The notes: generated from the letters alone by a model not told the origin. Positions 26,916 through 36,823 are shown, counted from the stretch's first letter. The stretch: DNA of 64,000 nucleotides from an uncultured Muribaculaceae bacterium (GCA_910585285.1 CAJUDL010000010.1:1-64000); one strand, 5' to 3'. Numbers and translations are program-made.

Positions 26916-26971
26916 ATGGGGGATTTGGTACAGAGACTAAAAATAGAATCTAAATTGGGTCTTCTGTCAAA

Positions 26972-26988
26972 TAAATTTGCTAAATTTG
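26972..26988 (+). promoter_or_regulatory. two candidate -7 boxes for the CHAT gene
   Basis: TAAATTTG occurs at 26972-26979 and again at 26981-26988, both matching TAnnTTTG, 20-30 bases before the ATG at 27007. No clean TTTG lies at the right distance, so which is used cannot be said. Confidence 0.45.
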
Positions 26989-27006
26989 AAGGATAAAGAA
27001 TAGATT

Positions 27007-29682
27007 ATGAGAAAATTGATTATCACTATATTGGTTTTGACTGCAAGTGTGGCAGCTGTTTGTCAGAATAATTTTCAGATGATAGATATCCTGCGAAATG
27101 CGCTGCAAGATTCGTCTATCTCCCAGAAGGATAGGAATTTCTATAACGCTTCGTTGGCTTTGATGCTTAAGAATGCCGGCAAAGGAAACATCGAAAGTGA
27201 TTCTTTGGTGAAGGCGGCTTGGAACTCAGAAATTAGAATGCCGTTTAAAGAACAGAATTACGATACTTTTAAGATGATAACAGCCTATCATATTCTCACT
27301 GCCAATAGAAAAGGAGCTGCCGACGCCGTTATGATGGCGGAGAAGGCGTTCAGTCATCGTGCAGAGAGTATTGACAGCATATGGCTTACTCACAGATCCT
27401 TTCTTTTGACAGCCTATGATTATATCGGAGATAACGAAAAGGCTATAGGGATGGTGACAGAAGATCTTCAGAAAATAGCAGATGTCAGTAGTTTAAAAGC
27501 CTCTAAGCCATTGCTCGATTATTTGGGGAACTGTAATAGATGCCTGACTCTTAATAATAAAAAAGATTTTGCAGTATATGAGTATAGTTGCCTGCTGCTT
27601 ATAAAATATACCGGGGAATATGTTGTATCGGTTGGTGCAGAAAATGTTGAAATTGCATATGTGCTGCCATTGATGAAAATATTGAGTCAGCCTGACTTCG
27701 CTAAAATGCTCGATAGGGATGAGGTTCTTGCGTTATATGAGCAGACGGATGGCTTGTTGATGGAAAAGAAATTCTACGTTACTGATAGAAGTGCTTATAT
27801 ATCTTTTCTGTTGGATAAGGTTCATTATCTCATGAATAATATTGGAGATCTGGAGAAGGCGGATTCTGATATCAAGCGCGCTTTGAATATGTCAAAAAAT
27901 AATTTTGAGCGGTATAAGGCATATGCGAGTCATGCACTGTTATGCATGAAGAGAAATGATTATGAAAATTTCAAGAAATCATTTTCCCAGATTTCCGAGC
28001 TGGCAAAGGTTACCGGTCAGGATAATTATACTTTGGAGTGTATAGAGGCTGCCTATGATGCCGGCACATGTGTGGGAAATAATGACGCAGATGGCGCAGT
28101 AGAGGCAGCCGAGCGGTACTTCAATATTTTAAAAGAGCAATGGAATACGCGTCTTCCGTTTATGACCAAAACCGATCAGGATGTTTTTATATCTACTAAC
28201 GGCGATCCGGTGCAATATCTTGGAGTCCTTCTTGACAAATATCCTGCTAAAGTAGTGGCAAAACTCTATGACGGGATATTGTATCGTACCGGGATGCAAT
28301 TGCGGGCGCAAAAAGAAGCAGAGGATGCTATTAATAAGTCAAAGAATCCAGATATAATTGCTCTAAGGGATAGCCTGAAGGATTTAAGAACGTCTTTCCG
28401 CACTATGAGTGATCTTGACACAACGGCGCTAAAACTTAGTGTGCGTATTAGAAACCTTGAGCGCAAAATTGTAGGGATGGTTGAAAAAAGCGATCGAAAC
28501 ATTAAACGCTTGCCTAAATGGGGTGATGTCCGTGACTGTCTGAAAGAGGGAGAGGCGGCGATCGAGTTTATATTCTCTCAGTCGAATCTATATGCGCTTA
28601 TTGTGAGAAAGGATGTTGAGTCTCCTATGGCGGTAAGGCTGACTTCAAATGTCGGATTTGTGAAATTTATGAATTCCCATTGGTTGGGCAATACCGTTAA
28701 GACTGCTAAGAATATGTATAAGGAATATGGCGGTAAGGATGGTCTATATCATTTGCTGTGGCAACCGATGCTCGGGAAACTGGAAGGTGTCAAAAAAATC
28801 TATATGTCAGTGCCCGGTGCTCTCAATAGCATTTCCTTCAATGCCATAGTCACGCCGTCTGGCTCTACATTGTTTGATGAATACGAGATACATCAGGTCA
28901 CAACTACAGGCAACGTTACGGAGAAAAAACATGAGGGAGCTCCCGGGGAGATGTTGATGCTCGGGGATGTGGCGTTTTCATCAAAGCCATCATCTCAGAA
29001 AGAAGAAGAGAACAATAGCGGTGAGCGAGGCATTGCACGCCGCCATTTCCGGCAGCTGCCGTTTGCATTAGCGGAAGTCGATAGTATCCGCAGTGTTTTA
29101 TCTCCTAAGAAAGTGAGAATTCTTACAGGAATGAAAGCCTCTGAAAGCAATCTCCGAGAGGCGATTGAGAAAGTGCCGGATGTATTGCATCTTGCCACGC
29201 ATGGTTTCTATATTGCGGATGTTCAAGATGCTCTTAAGGTGCCATATATGAATAAGCATGCGATGTCGGTAAATTCATCGATGCAACGCGCCGGGGTGGC
29301 GCTTGCAGGAGCTGAACAAAGCTGGACCGGAGGAGATGCTGAGGATTCCAACGATGGGATTCTCACAGCAATGGAGGTTGCGGATATGAATCTCAAAGGG
29401 GTAAGACTCGTCACGCTGTCGGCTTGTGAAACGGCATTGGGAAATTTTAATTTCGAAGGAATCCATGGTTTGCCGCGAGGTTTCAAACAGGCGGGTGTGG
29501 AATCTCTGCTTGTTAGTTTATGGAGTGTCAATGATAAGGCAACTTCGGAATTTATGGCAGAATTTTATAAAGACTGGAAGAAAATGAAGAATCGCCACGC
29601 GGCATACCGCATGGCGATGAAAAAGATCAAAGAGAGATATCCCGAAGCCTTTTATTGGGCTTCATTCATAATGCTCGATTAA
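27007..29682 (+). CDS. secreted TPR-CHAT domain protein (caspase-like)
   Basis: A signal peptide covers about residues 1-19. The middle (about 30-440) is helical and tetratricopeptide-like, and about 450-500 is a coiled coil (RDSLKDLRTSFRTM). The last 330 residues are a CHAT domain, a caspase/separase-type protease fold: the catalytic histidine in HLATHGFY near residue 730, the catalytic cysteine in LSACETALG near residue 807, then GLPRGFKQAGV and SLWSVND. The 891-aa protein is convergent with the phosphoesterase, three bases apart. Intracellular CHAT proteases work in defence systems such as Craspase, but the signal peptide points to the envelope here, and no partner gene is adjacent. Confidence 0.9.
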   Translation: MRKLIITILVLTASVAAVCQNNFQMIDILRNALQDSSISQKDRNFYNASLALMLKNAGKGNIESDSLVKAAWNSEIRMPFKEQNYDTFKMITAYHILTANRKGAADAVMMAEKAFSHRAESIDSIWLTHRSFLLTAYDYIGDNEKAIGMVTEDLQKIADVSSLKASKPLLDYLGNCNRCLTLNNKKDFAVYEYSCLLLIKYTGEYVVSVGAENVEIAYVLPLMKILSQPDFAKMLDRDEVLALYEQTDGLLMEKKFYVTDRSAYISFLLDKVHYLMNNIGDLEKADSDIKRALNMSKNNFERYKAYASHALLCMKRNDYENFKKSFSQISELAKVTGQDNYTLECIEAAYDAGTCVGNNDADGAVEAAERYFNILKEQWNTRLPFMTKTDQDVFISTNGDPVQYLGVLLDKYPAKVVAKLYDGILYRTGMQLRAQKEAEDAINKSKNPDIIALRDSLKDLRTSFRTMSDLDTTALKLSVRIRNLERKIVGMVEKSDRNIKRLPKWGDVRDCLKEGEAAIEFIFSQSNLYALIVRKDVESPMAVRLTSNVGFVKFMNSHWLGNTVKTAKNMYKEYGGKDGLYHLLWQPMLGKLEGVKKIYMSVPGALNSISFNAIVTPSGSTLFDEYEIHQVTTTGNVTEKKHEGAPGEMLMLGDVAFSSKPSSQKEEENNSGERGIARRHFRQLPFALAEVDSIRSVLSPKKVRILTGMKASESNLREAIEKVPDVLHLATHGFYIADVQDALKVPYMNKHAMSVNSSMQRAGVALAGAEQSWTGGDAEDSNDGILTAMEVADMNLKGVRLVTLSACETALGNFNFEGIHGLPRGFKQAGVESLLVSLWSVNDKATSEFMAEFYKDWKKMKNRHAAYRMAMKKIKERYPEAFYWASFIMLD

Positions 29683-29685
29683 AAT

Positions 29686-31386
29686 TCAATCTTTCAGGTC
29701 GGAGAAAGAGAAAGAGCGGGGGCGGATGAAGGTCTCCTTGAATTCCACTCCGAATGGATCAGTCCAGGAGATTTCGATTGGAGTATCGGCTGCTGAGGCA
29801 GTCACCTTGAACATCCGGAAGGTCTGTTTTTTCGCTGATTTGCTGTATTTGTTCATCCAGATAGAGCGTTGGAGCAAAGAGGTTGCAGTGAAATCGGGAT
29901 TCTCACCCATGAACATCTCAACAGGAAGTTCTTTGCCGTTTTCAGTCACTTTCAGTTTCCCTTCCGGATCCCATGCCCAGAGATTGATGTAGACAGTATT
30001 TCCCGGAACCTTATCATAAGCGGAAGCCTTTGGATAGAGTTTCAGATATGCCTTGTATTCACCATTGTTGTTGAAATATTCTTTGACTTTGTTCATGTCA
30101 TAGGCGATGAACTGTCTGCCAGGTTCATAGTCCCATGTCTCATGTCTCCATTTAATATCTTTGCCGTCGATTGTGAAGATTTCGTAACCACCGGGATTGC
30201 CATCCATGCAATAACTCTTACATCCGAATCCCGTTGTCCACCAGGTTGAGCCGCAGGCTGCACATATGTTATGGTCAATTACCTTGTTCTTTCCAGGAAT
30301 GCGGGTCAGTGCCTGACGGTGTGTATGCCCCGAGACGGTATGAACCTCCTTATATGGAGCGAGGATTTTCATCAGAGAATCGACACTTTCCTTATTCAGT
30401 TTTGGCTCTATTTCTGTTGTCGCCCCTTTGTATTTCACAAGAGGGCAGTGCATCGCCACAATTATCGGAGTCTCGGGCGAAACATCAGCAAGATCCTTGC
30501 GAAGCCATACGAATTGTTCGGGAGTTATCTTTTCTGTGAAATTGCGTTTTCCGGCTATACCTTCCGTCTTCTCCTTGTCGGTTGGTTCGTTCTTGTAGAC
30601 AATGTTGTCGAGGAATACATAATGAACCTTGCCTGCATCGAAAGAATAGTAGCGCGGACCGAACGCCTTCATGAAGGGTTTGGCAGCCTCGAAATCCATG
30701 TTCTTGTTTTCTTCCCATACTTCGCCGCCATTGTTGTCGTGGTTACCCATGATGTTATAAAGCGGAGTGGGATAATCGACTTTGTTAAACGTTTCGCGCA
30801 GACGCGAGATCGGGAAGTCGTTTACGTACCAATATTGATCCCAGCTACCATCGCCCAGATGGAAAGAGAAGACATTGTATCCTTTCGCTTCGAGGTCTTT
30901 TATCTCCTTGCGGATACGCTCCATATAATGACCGGAGAAGGTGGCAAAATCATTGCGCTGGTTAGCCATGTGAAGGTCCGTCAATATCATTATCGCGTGT
31001 TTCGAATAGTTAGCTTTCTTCAGACGGAAGTCGTGGCGTTCAAAAACATCGGGAGCTTCAGTGAAATCTGCCCAATACTGAGGAATCACGTCATCGCGCC
31101 ATGCCTCATAGCCGACGGGAGCGGAGATGAATAACTGAGGATTCTGTTTTTTTGATTTGAGATAATAGCTGCCTTTCTTGTCGGTTTTGGTGACTTCATA
31201 GCCATCGGAGACTTTCACACCAGCCACCGGCTTGCCATCGCATTCTACCGTGCCCGCTACGGTCACGCCTTTTGCCGGTTTCTTTACCGACAGAGGGAGA
31301 GTTGATTTGTAAAGAGACTGGGCATTGACCAGAGGTGTTGCCGCCAGCAGCGCAAGCGCCGCCAAAGTAAACTTGAATGGATTCAT
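29686..31386 (-). CDS. secreted calcineurin-like metallophosphoesterase
   Basis: A signal peptide covers residues 1-23 of 566. About 40-110 is a beta-sandwich MetallophosN-type domain (AGTVECDGKPVAGVKV). The catalytic domain (about 130-400) has the five metal motifs in order: LTDLHMA, HLGDGSWD, MGNHDN, AMHCPL and SGHTHRQ. A C-terminal MetallophosC-type domain completes the Bacteroidetes three-domain form. The enzyme acts outside the cytoplasm on phosphoesters; the substrate is unknown. Its -7 box lies just next to the second MITE-like copy. Confidence 0.92.
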   Translation of the reverse strand: MNPFKFTLAALALLAATPLVNAQSLYKSTLPLSVKKPAKGVTVAGTVECDGKPVAGVKVSDGYEVTKTDKKGSYYLKSKKQNPQLFISAPVGYEAWRDDVIPQYWADFTEAPDVFERHDFRLKKANYSKHAIMILTDLHMANQRNDFATFSGHYMERIRKEIKDLEAKGYNVFSFHLGDGSWDQYWYVNDFPISRLRETFNKVDYPTPLYNIMGNHDNNGGEVWEENKNMDFEAAKPFMKAFGPRYYSFDAGKVHYVFLDNIVYKNEPTDKEKTEGIAGKRNFTEKITPEQFVWLRKDLADVSPETPIIVAMHCPLVKYKGATTEIEPKLNKESVDSLMKILAPYKEVHTVSGHTHRQALTRIPGKNKVIDHNICAACGSTWWTTGFGCKSYCMDGNPGGYEIFTIDGKDIKWRHETWDYEPGRQFIAYDMNKVKEYFNNNGEYKAYLKLYPKASAYDKVPGNTVYINLWAWDPEGKLKVTENGKELPVEMFMGENPDFTATSLLQRSIWMNKYSKSAKKQTFRMFKVTASAADTPIEISWTDPFGVEFKETFIRPRSFSFSDLKD

Positions 31387-31449
31387 GATAGTTTAGTTAT
31401 GGGTTTATAATTATTGTGTTAGTATTAGGAAGCGGAGAGAATTTAGATA

Positions 31450-31457
31450 CAAAGATA
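31450..31457 (-). promoter_or_regulatory. candidate -7 box of the phosphoesterase gene
   Basis: On the minus strand TATCTTTG fits the consensus. The place where a -33 box would sit (about 31477-31481) is already inside the MITE-like element that begins at 31463, so the element would have to supply it. Confidence 0.5.
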
Positions 31458-31462
31458 ATAAA

Positions 31463-31640
31463 TAAGTAAGAAAAATTAACCGATATATGTAAATAATGTG
31501 ATCTTGCACTATAAAACTTGTTCTTTTTGGCTGTTTTTACCACGTAATTCAGTTGCATATGCCTATATGCTCCATCATTACGTGGCAAAAACATCTCAAA
31601 AATAACTGCGTTTTATATGTGCATTAATTTTACTTACTTA
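31463..31640. mobile_element. MITE-like element, copy 2
   Basis: The ends are TAAGTAAGAAAAATTAA and the matching complement ending CTTACTTA at 31640. The inner 160 bases are nearly identical to copy 1 at 10858-11046. The central stem is more perfect here: CCACGTAAT pairs fully with ATTACGTGG and continues as GTTTTT with AAAAAC after one mismatch, 16 positions in all. In copy 1 the same place is CCTTGTAAT and ATTACGCGG. Confidence 0.75.
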
Positions 31641-31716
31641 TTTACAAAATAATCAGAATTTGAAAAATCGTTTAGGAGTTTTAAATAAAAACTTCCCTAT
31701 AAGATATAATTCTTAA

Positions 31717-31890
31717 TTCAACTTTCGCAAGCGTAAAGTTGAAGTTAATAAGTTTATTTGCGCTATGCGCAGTTTATAAGTTTATTGGTTTGTTTCGATA
31801 TAAATACAGAGTTCAAACCGAGTCGAACCAGATAAACTTTTAAACTTATAAACTCTTAAACTTTAAGTTGAAGCTTGCGAAACTTAAATT
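31717..31890. repeat. hairpin-rich inverted repeat before the ribokinase gene
   Basis: TTCAACTTT and AAAGTTGAA (31717-31743) form a hairpin around CGCAAGCG. TGCGC-TAT-GCGCA (31759-31771) is a second hairpin. The segment 31828-31890 contains a rough inverted copy (AAACTTATAAACT, AAGCTTGCGAAACTT). The gap 31641-31905 holds no gene, and no consensus promoter for the ribokinase could be assigned. Confidence 0.5.
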
Positions 31891-31905
31891 CTTAAAATCT
31901 ACATC

Positions 31906-32814
31906 ATGAAAGTAACTGTTATAGGGAGTTCCAATATTGATATGTTTTCATATGTTGAATCGTTGCCACTCGTGGGCGAGACGGTTGGAGGCGGAAGTTT
32001 TAAGCAAGCATTTGGTGGTAAAGGCGCGAATCAGGCTGTTGCCGCATCCCGTTTAGGAGCGGAGGTGTCGTTCATGACCACAGTAGGCGAAGACTCATAT
32101 GGAGATAGGCAGATAAGTCATTTTGAAGAAGAAGGTATGGAGACAGACTGTATTTTCAAGGTGGCTGGCACGCATAGCGGTATAGCTCTTATTATGGTTG
32201 ACAAACAAGGTGAGAACTGTATTTCCGTATGTCCCGGTGCAAATTTATATTTCGGTGAAGATCTCATTGAAATGAATCAGAAAAAGATCAGGCAGTCGGA
32301 CGTGATATTGATGCAGGCAGAGATCCCATATGCCACGGTAAAAAAAGCAGCAAAGATTGCCAAAGATGCGGGTGTCAAGGTTGTGTATAATCCGGCTCCC
32401 GTCTGTGCGGTTGACGATGAAATGTATGCCATGACTGATGTATTGATAGTAAATGAAAGAGAATGTTGCCAGCTCGCGGAAGTATCCGGGAATTATAATG
32501 AAGCGGCAGCTGTTCTTCGAGATAAGGGAGTGGGAACGGTTATAGTGACTCTTGGCTCGAAAGGGTGTTATGCTCTGACACCTGACAGTGAGTATTCTAT
32601 TCCATCATATAAAGTTGCCGCGGTAGATACCGTGGGAGCCGGAGATACTTTCTGCGGCGCGATAGCGGTAGAATTTGGGAAGAAGAAGGAAATAGATCGA
32701 GCTACCCTTATGTTTGCTTCGGCTGCCTCGGCTTTGTCGGTCACAAAACAGGGTGCACAACCGTCGATCCCATATCGAGAGGATGTGCTGACATTTATCG
32801 AGACGAGATCATGA
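31906..32814 (+). CDS. rbsK: ribokinase
   Basis: The 302-aa PfkB-family kinase shows the ribokinase features: SSNIDMF at the N terminus, GGKGANQAVAASRLGA (about residues 42-57), and the catalytic DTVGAGDTFCGA near residue 240 with the general-base aspartate. It phosphorylates ribose to ribose-5-P for the pentose phosphate pathway. It overlaps the nucleoside hydrolase gene by four bases, and the permease follows, so the group takes in and breaks down ribonucleosides. This matches the logic of the rus ribose-scavenging system of Bacteroides thetaiotaomicron, where ribokinases are paired with a nucleoside hydrolase and a permease. Confidence 0.93.
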   Translation: MKVTVIGSSNIDMFSYVESLPLVGETVGGGSFKQAFGGKGANQAVAASRLGAEVSFMTTVGEDSYGDRQISHFEEEGMETDCIFKVAGTHSGIALIMVDKQGENCISVCPGANLYFGEDLIEMNQKKIRQSDVILMQAEIPYATVKKAAKIAKDAGVKVVYNPAPVCAVDDEMYAMTDVLIVNERECCQLAEVSGNYNEAAAVLRDKGVGTVIVTLGSKGCYALTPDSEYSIPSYKVAAVDTVGAGDTFCGAIAVEFGKKKEIDRATLMFASAASALSVTKQGAQPSIPYREDVLTFIETRS

Positions 32815-33812
32815 ACGTAAGAATCAATATTATTGTGGCATTGCTGGTTCTTGCAATGTCGGCAGCAATGTGTTTGCGAGCGGAAACAAGCAATCACCCC
32901 AAGACTGTGATATTTGACACTGACATGGGTAATGACATTGATGATCTATTAGCTCTCCAGATGCTGATAAATTATGAAAAAGCCGGGAAGATAAGTATTG
33001 CCGGCATCGCTATATCCAAAGATAATCCTCTCTCTGCTGAAGTTACGGAAAGATACTATAACAGATATGGCATTGGCAATCCACAATTTGGACGTGTTTA
33101 TGATGGTCCGAATAAAGATACGGGAAATTATCTTGAGCCTGTGTTGTGTGCGCTTAAGAAGGGATGTATTCCAGTAAATAAGGAAAAGGAAGAGAAACAG
33201 GAAGCCTGGGAGATGATGAGGAAGATACTTATAGCGTCTACTGATTCCTCGGTCACGATAATTTCTACGGGTCCCACCGTGAATCTGGCACGTCTGCTTA
33301 TGAGTCTCCCCGATTCCTTGAGTTGTCTTGATGGCAGGGAGCTTGTATCTAAAAAGGTAAGACTCCTAAGCATTATGGGTGGCGACTATTCAGGATCGGG
33401 AGTGGCGGAATGGAACATACTTCAGGATATTCCCTCATCTCGATATGTTCTGGATGAATGGTGTGGAGAATTGGTTGCGAGCGGATTCGAGATTGGTAAG
33501 AATATTCTTTTCCCGCATCAGTGTATTGAATCAGGTTTCTCTCAGAATCATCCATTGCGTATAGGATATGAACATTTCCTTCAAATGCCATACGACCGCC
33601 CATGTTGGGATCTGACCTCCGTGCTGTATGCGATTGAGCCGGATGGCGGTTGGTTTGATCTCTCTGACAGGGGTAAGATAAGCATCAATGAAGAGGGTGT
33701 GTCAGAATTTATGCCATCGGCAGATGGCACACATCGTTATCTCCGGTTGAAAAGAGATGATCTAAGCAAGACACTTACAGATCGGGCTGCGAGTAATTGC
33801 AGTCATAAATAA
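32811..33812 (+). CDS. secreted nucleoside hydrolase-like protein
   Basis: A signal peptide covers about residues 1-25. The mature protein starts with VIFDTDMGNDIDD, the calcium-binding aspartate cluster of inosine/uridine-preferring nucleoside hydrolases, and goes on with STGPTVNLARLL and a later SGVAEWNI block where the family binds the sugar. It would release ribose and base from nucleosides in the periplasm. It starts inside the ribokinase stop region (four-base overlap), so translation is coupled. The length of 333 aa fits the family. Confidence 0.88.
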   Translation: MNVRINIIVALLVLAMSAAMCLRAETSNHPKTVIFDTDMGNDIDDLLALQMLINYEKAGKISIAGIAISKDNPLSAEVTERYYNRYGIGNPQFGRVYDGPNKDTGNYLEPVLCALKKGCIPVNKEKEEKQEAWEMMRKILIASTDSSVTIISTGPTVNLARLLMSLPDSLSCLDGRELVSKKVRLLSIMGGDYSGSGVAEWNILQDIPSSRYVLDEWCGELVASGFEIGKNILFPHQCIESGFSQNHPLRIGYEHFLQMPYDRPCWDLTSVLYAIEPDGGWFDLSDRGKISINEEGVSEFMPSADGTHRYLRLKRDDLSKTLTDRAASNCSHK

Positions 33813-33848
33813 GATTTCAAATACTCATCCATATAAATTTATCTGACT

Positions 33849-34853
33849 ATGTTTATCGTAAACAGTTATTCGCTTGCTGTATTGTTTTGCGTCGTCACCA
33901 TGATCTGCTGGGGGAGCTGGGGCAATACACAAAAACTTGCTGGAAAGACCTGGCGCTATGAGTTATTTTATTGGGATTATACAATAGGGATCTTGTTGTT
34001 TTCCATCTTGTTGTGTTTAACATTAGGAAGCATTGGATCTTCCGGACGCAGTTTTATCCCGGATCTGAAGCAATTGGATGCTAATTGTGCGCTCAGTGCA
34101 TTTACCGGGGGAATTATTTTCAATGCTTCTAATATACTTTTATCCGCATCTGTGGCATTGGCGGGAATGGCGGTCGCATTTCCGTTAGGAGTCGGACTTG
34201 CTTTAGTGCTCGGAGTATTTATAAATTATTATGGTCAGCCTAAAGGCGATGCCGAGCTGCTGTTCATAGGTGTGGCACTTGTGGCTATGGCTATTATTTG
34301 TAATGGCTTTGCAGCGCGCCGCAACAGCTCTGGAAATTCAAGGGACGCAACAAAAGGGATTGTACTCGCTTTGATAGCAGGAATACTGATGTCATTCTTC
34401 TACCGCTTTGTTGCTGCAGCGATGGATCTCTCTGATTTCAATAATCCTGCGCCTGGAATGGCAACCCCATATACAGCATTCTTTATCTTCAGTTGTGGAA
34501 TCTTTATCAGTAATTTCATATTCAACACATTGGCAATGCATCATCCTTTTGACGGAAAACCTGTGGCATATTCCCAATATTTCAAAGGAAAAATGAGCAC
34601 TCATTTTGTAGGAATACTCGGCGGATGCATCTGGGGACTCGGAACAGCTCTCAGTTATATTGCGGCAGGTAAAGCCGGCGCAGCAATTTCTTACGCTCTC
34701 GGTCAGGGAGCACCGATGATTGCGGCTCTCTGGGGACTGTTTGTGTGGAAAGAGTTCAAGGGAATGTCAAAGTCGACAACAGCTCTGTTAGTGCTGTTGT
34801 TTATTCTTTTCATTGCAGGATTGACAATGATAACTTTAGCTGGAGAAAATTGA
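33849..34853 (+). CDS. GRP/RhaT-like sugar permease (probable ribose transporter)
   Basis: A 334-aa protein with ten predicted membrane helices and the DMT-type features of the glucose/ribose-uptake and rhamnose-symporter group: CWGSWGNTQKL near the start, AGMAVAFPLGVGLALVLG in the middle, and GGCIWGLGTALSYIAAGKAG near residue 255. It probably brings ribose across the inner membrane for the ribokinase. The gap of 36 bases from the hydrolase gene and 8 bases to the GH97 gene place it inside one operon. Confidence 0.85.
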   Translation: MFIVNSYSLAVLFCVVTMICWGSWGNTQKLAGKTWRYELFYWDYTIGILLFSILLCLTLGSIGSSGRSFIPDLKQLDANCALSAFTGGIIFNASNILLSASVALAGMAVAFPLGVGLALVLGVFINYYGQPKGDAELLFIGVALVAMAIICNGFAARRNSSGNSRDATKGIVLALIAGILMSFFYRFVAAAMDLSDFNNPAPGMATPYTAFFIFSCGIFISNFIFNTLAMHHPFDGKPVAYSQYFKGKMSTHFVGILGGCIWGLGTALSYIAAGKAGAAISYALGQGAPMIAALWGLFVWKEFKGMSKSTTALLVLLFILFIAGLTMITLAGEN

Positions 34854-34861
34854 TTTTACAT

Positions 34862-36823
34862 ATGATTCCGTTACGCATGAAGAAGAAAATTCTGATATTG
34901 GCACTACTGTTATTGGCGATTGCCGACATACATGGTAAGAGGGTAGAGATAGCATCGCCTGATGGTCGCAATAAAGTTGCAATTGATGCTGACGATCAGG
35001 TTGGCTGTAGAGTGAGCAGGGATAATCGGGAAATAATGAATCTTTCCCCCATCGTACTAAGTGTTGATAACCACCGATGGGGAGAAAACGCCCGTTGCCA
35101 ATCGGTAAAGAAGATTTCCTCAAGAGCGGATGTGACTGCAGACGTGCCTCGGCGCAGGAGAAACATTCCCGATTTCTATAACGGCGCTATTCTAAGCTAT
35201 AAGGGTTATGATATAGAGTTTAGAGTCTATGATGATGGAATGGCATACCGGTTTATATCCAAATCTCCGAAATCAGACAAGGTAAACGGAGAGACCGTTT
35301 CATTTGATATTACAGGGAATCCCAAGACATACACACAGCTGACCGATCGTTTGCAGCAATGGTTCGAGTATAATTATACCGAACGCAATCTTGAATCACT
35401 GCCTCCCGATAGTCTGATAATCCTGCCGATGCTTGCCGATATGGGGGATTGCAAGATACTACTTGCCGAGTCGGACGTATATAACTATCCGGGGATGTAT
35501 CTGAAGAAATCGGGTAATGCCCTTAAAGGGGAATTCGCATACTTCCCGGCTACAGAGAAAGAGATGGAGAACGGTAACAAGAGGTATGTTGACAGACGCG
35601 AGTCATTTGTGACACGAGATGCCGGCACACGTTCTTTCCCATGGAGGGTTGTTGCGATGTTCGATGAAGAATCGGATATTTTGCAATCGGAACTTATATT
35701 CCTACTCGCTTCCGATAAGAATAAAGATGCGGATTTCAGTTGGATAAAGCCCGGTAAAGTGTTATGGGATTGGTGGAACTGCTGGAATGTATATGGCGTT
35801 GATTTCCGCAGTGGCATAAATACCGACACATATCTCTATCTGATAGATTATGCTGCGAATCATGGTCTTGAATATCTCCTTATCGATGAGGGGTGGTCAG
35901 CTCCGTTCGATCTTCTGACCGAAGCCGAAGGGATTGATATGAAGCGTATTTGCGAATATGCCAAAAGCAAAGATGTCGGAATCCTTCTGTGGACAAAATG
36001 GGTGAACCTTGACCGGCAGATGACCGAGGCTCTCGACCTGATGCAATCGTGGAGAGTGAAGGGTATCAAGGTTGACTTCATGGACCGCAATGACGCATGG
36101 ATGACCGGATTTTTCGAACGTACCGCCAGGGAGACGGCAAAAAGGCATATGCTTGTGAACTTTCATGGCTGCTATCCTCCGGATGGTATGCGTCGTCGCT
36201 ATCCCAACATCATGACCCGCGAAGGGGTATACGGACTTGAGAACAACAAGTGGAGCGATCGGGTTACACCCCGTCATGATGTGCTGCTGTCGTATATCCG
36301 GCAATTCGCCGGACCGATGGATTATACCCCGGGTGCGATGAATAATTCACACTCCGACAGGTTCCGTCCTATTCACGATGAGCCGATGAGTCAAGGCACC
36401 CGCAGTCATCAGGTAGCTATGTATGTTGTCTATGAGAGTCCGCTTCAAGCAATGGCTGATTCCCCGGTGCATTATGATGCCAACCCAGACAGTCGTGATT
36501 TCATCAAAATGATACCGGTTGTGTGGGATGAGACAATCCCGCTGTGTGGCAAGCTTGGAGAGTATGTGGCTGTGGCGCGGAGGAGTGGAAACAAATGGTA
36601 TGTCGGTGTAATGAATGGTACGGACAAATCCATGCATCTTGATCTCGATCTGTCGTTTATGGGGAAAGGAAAGAAGAAGGTAATGAGTCATTCTGACGGC
36701 ATAAATGCTGACCGTCAGGCAAAGGATTTTAAGATATCCGAGACGTTACTGGATTGTACAACTCTTCCGGTAGATATGGCACGCGGGGGAGGATATGCCG
36801 CTGTGATAACTACGGATTGGTAG
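34862..36823 (+). CDS. secreted glycoside hydrolase, GH97
   Basis: About 653 aa with a signal peptide (MKKKILILALLLLAIADIHG from ATG 34877; ATG 34862 would add five residues and is the first start after the permease stop). An N-terminal beta-sandwich (KVEIASPDGRN-type opening) is followed by the catalytic barrel with LLIDEGWS and KGIKVDFMDRND, then a C-terminal beta domain. Both retaining alpha-galactosidases and inverting alpha-glucosidases occur in GH97; an aspartate in V-D-F-M-D suggests the retaining type. It is eight bases from the permease stop, so a sugar-releasing enzyme is joined to nucleoside salvage. Confidence 0.88.
   Translation: MIPLRMKKKILILALLLLAIADIHGKRVEIASPDGRNKVAIDADDQVGCRVSRDNREIMNLSPIVLSVDNHRWGENARCQSVKKISSRADVTADVPRRRRNIPDFYNGAILSYKGYDIEFRVYDDGMAYRFISKSPKSDKVNGETVSFDITGNPKTYTQLTDRLQQWFEYNYTERNLESLPPDSLIILPMLADMGDCKILLAESDVYNYPGMYLKKSGNALKGEFAYFPATEKEMENGNKRYVDRRESFVTRDAGTRSFPWRVVAMFDEESDILQSELIFLLASDKNKDADFSWIKPGKVLWDWWNCWNVYGVDFRSGINTDTYLYLIDYAANHGLEYLLIDEGWSAPFDLLTEAEGIDMKRICEYAKSKDVGILLWTKWVNLDRQMTEALDLMQSWRVKGIKVDFMDRNDAWMTGFFERTARETAKRHMLVNFHGCYPPDGMRRRYPNIMTREGVYGLENNKWSDRVTPRHDVLLSYIRQFAGPMDYTPGAMNNSHSDRFRPIHDEPMSQGTRSHQVAMYVVYESPLQAMADSPVHYDANPDSRDFIKMIPVVWDETIPLCGKLGEYVAVARRSGNKWYVGVMNGTDKSMHLDLDLSFMGKGKKKVMSHSDGINADRQAKDFKISETLLDCTTLPVDMARGGGYAAVITTDW

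Noticed and set aside
30271..31134. 287-codon open frame antisense to the phosphoesterase
   Set aside because: It is a shadow of a gene with all catalytic motifs intact on the other strand.
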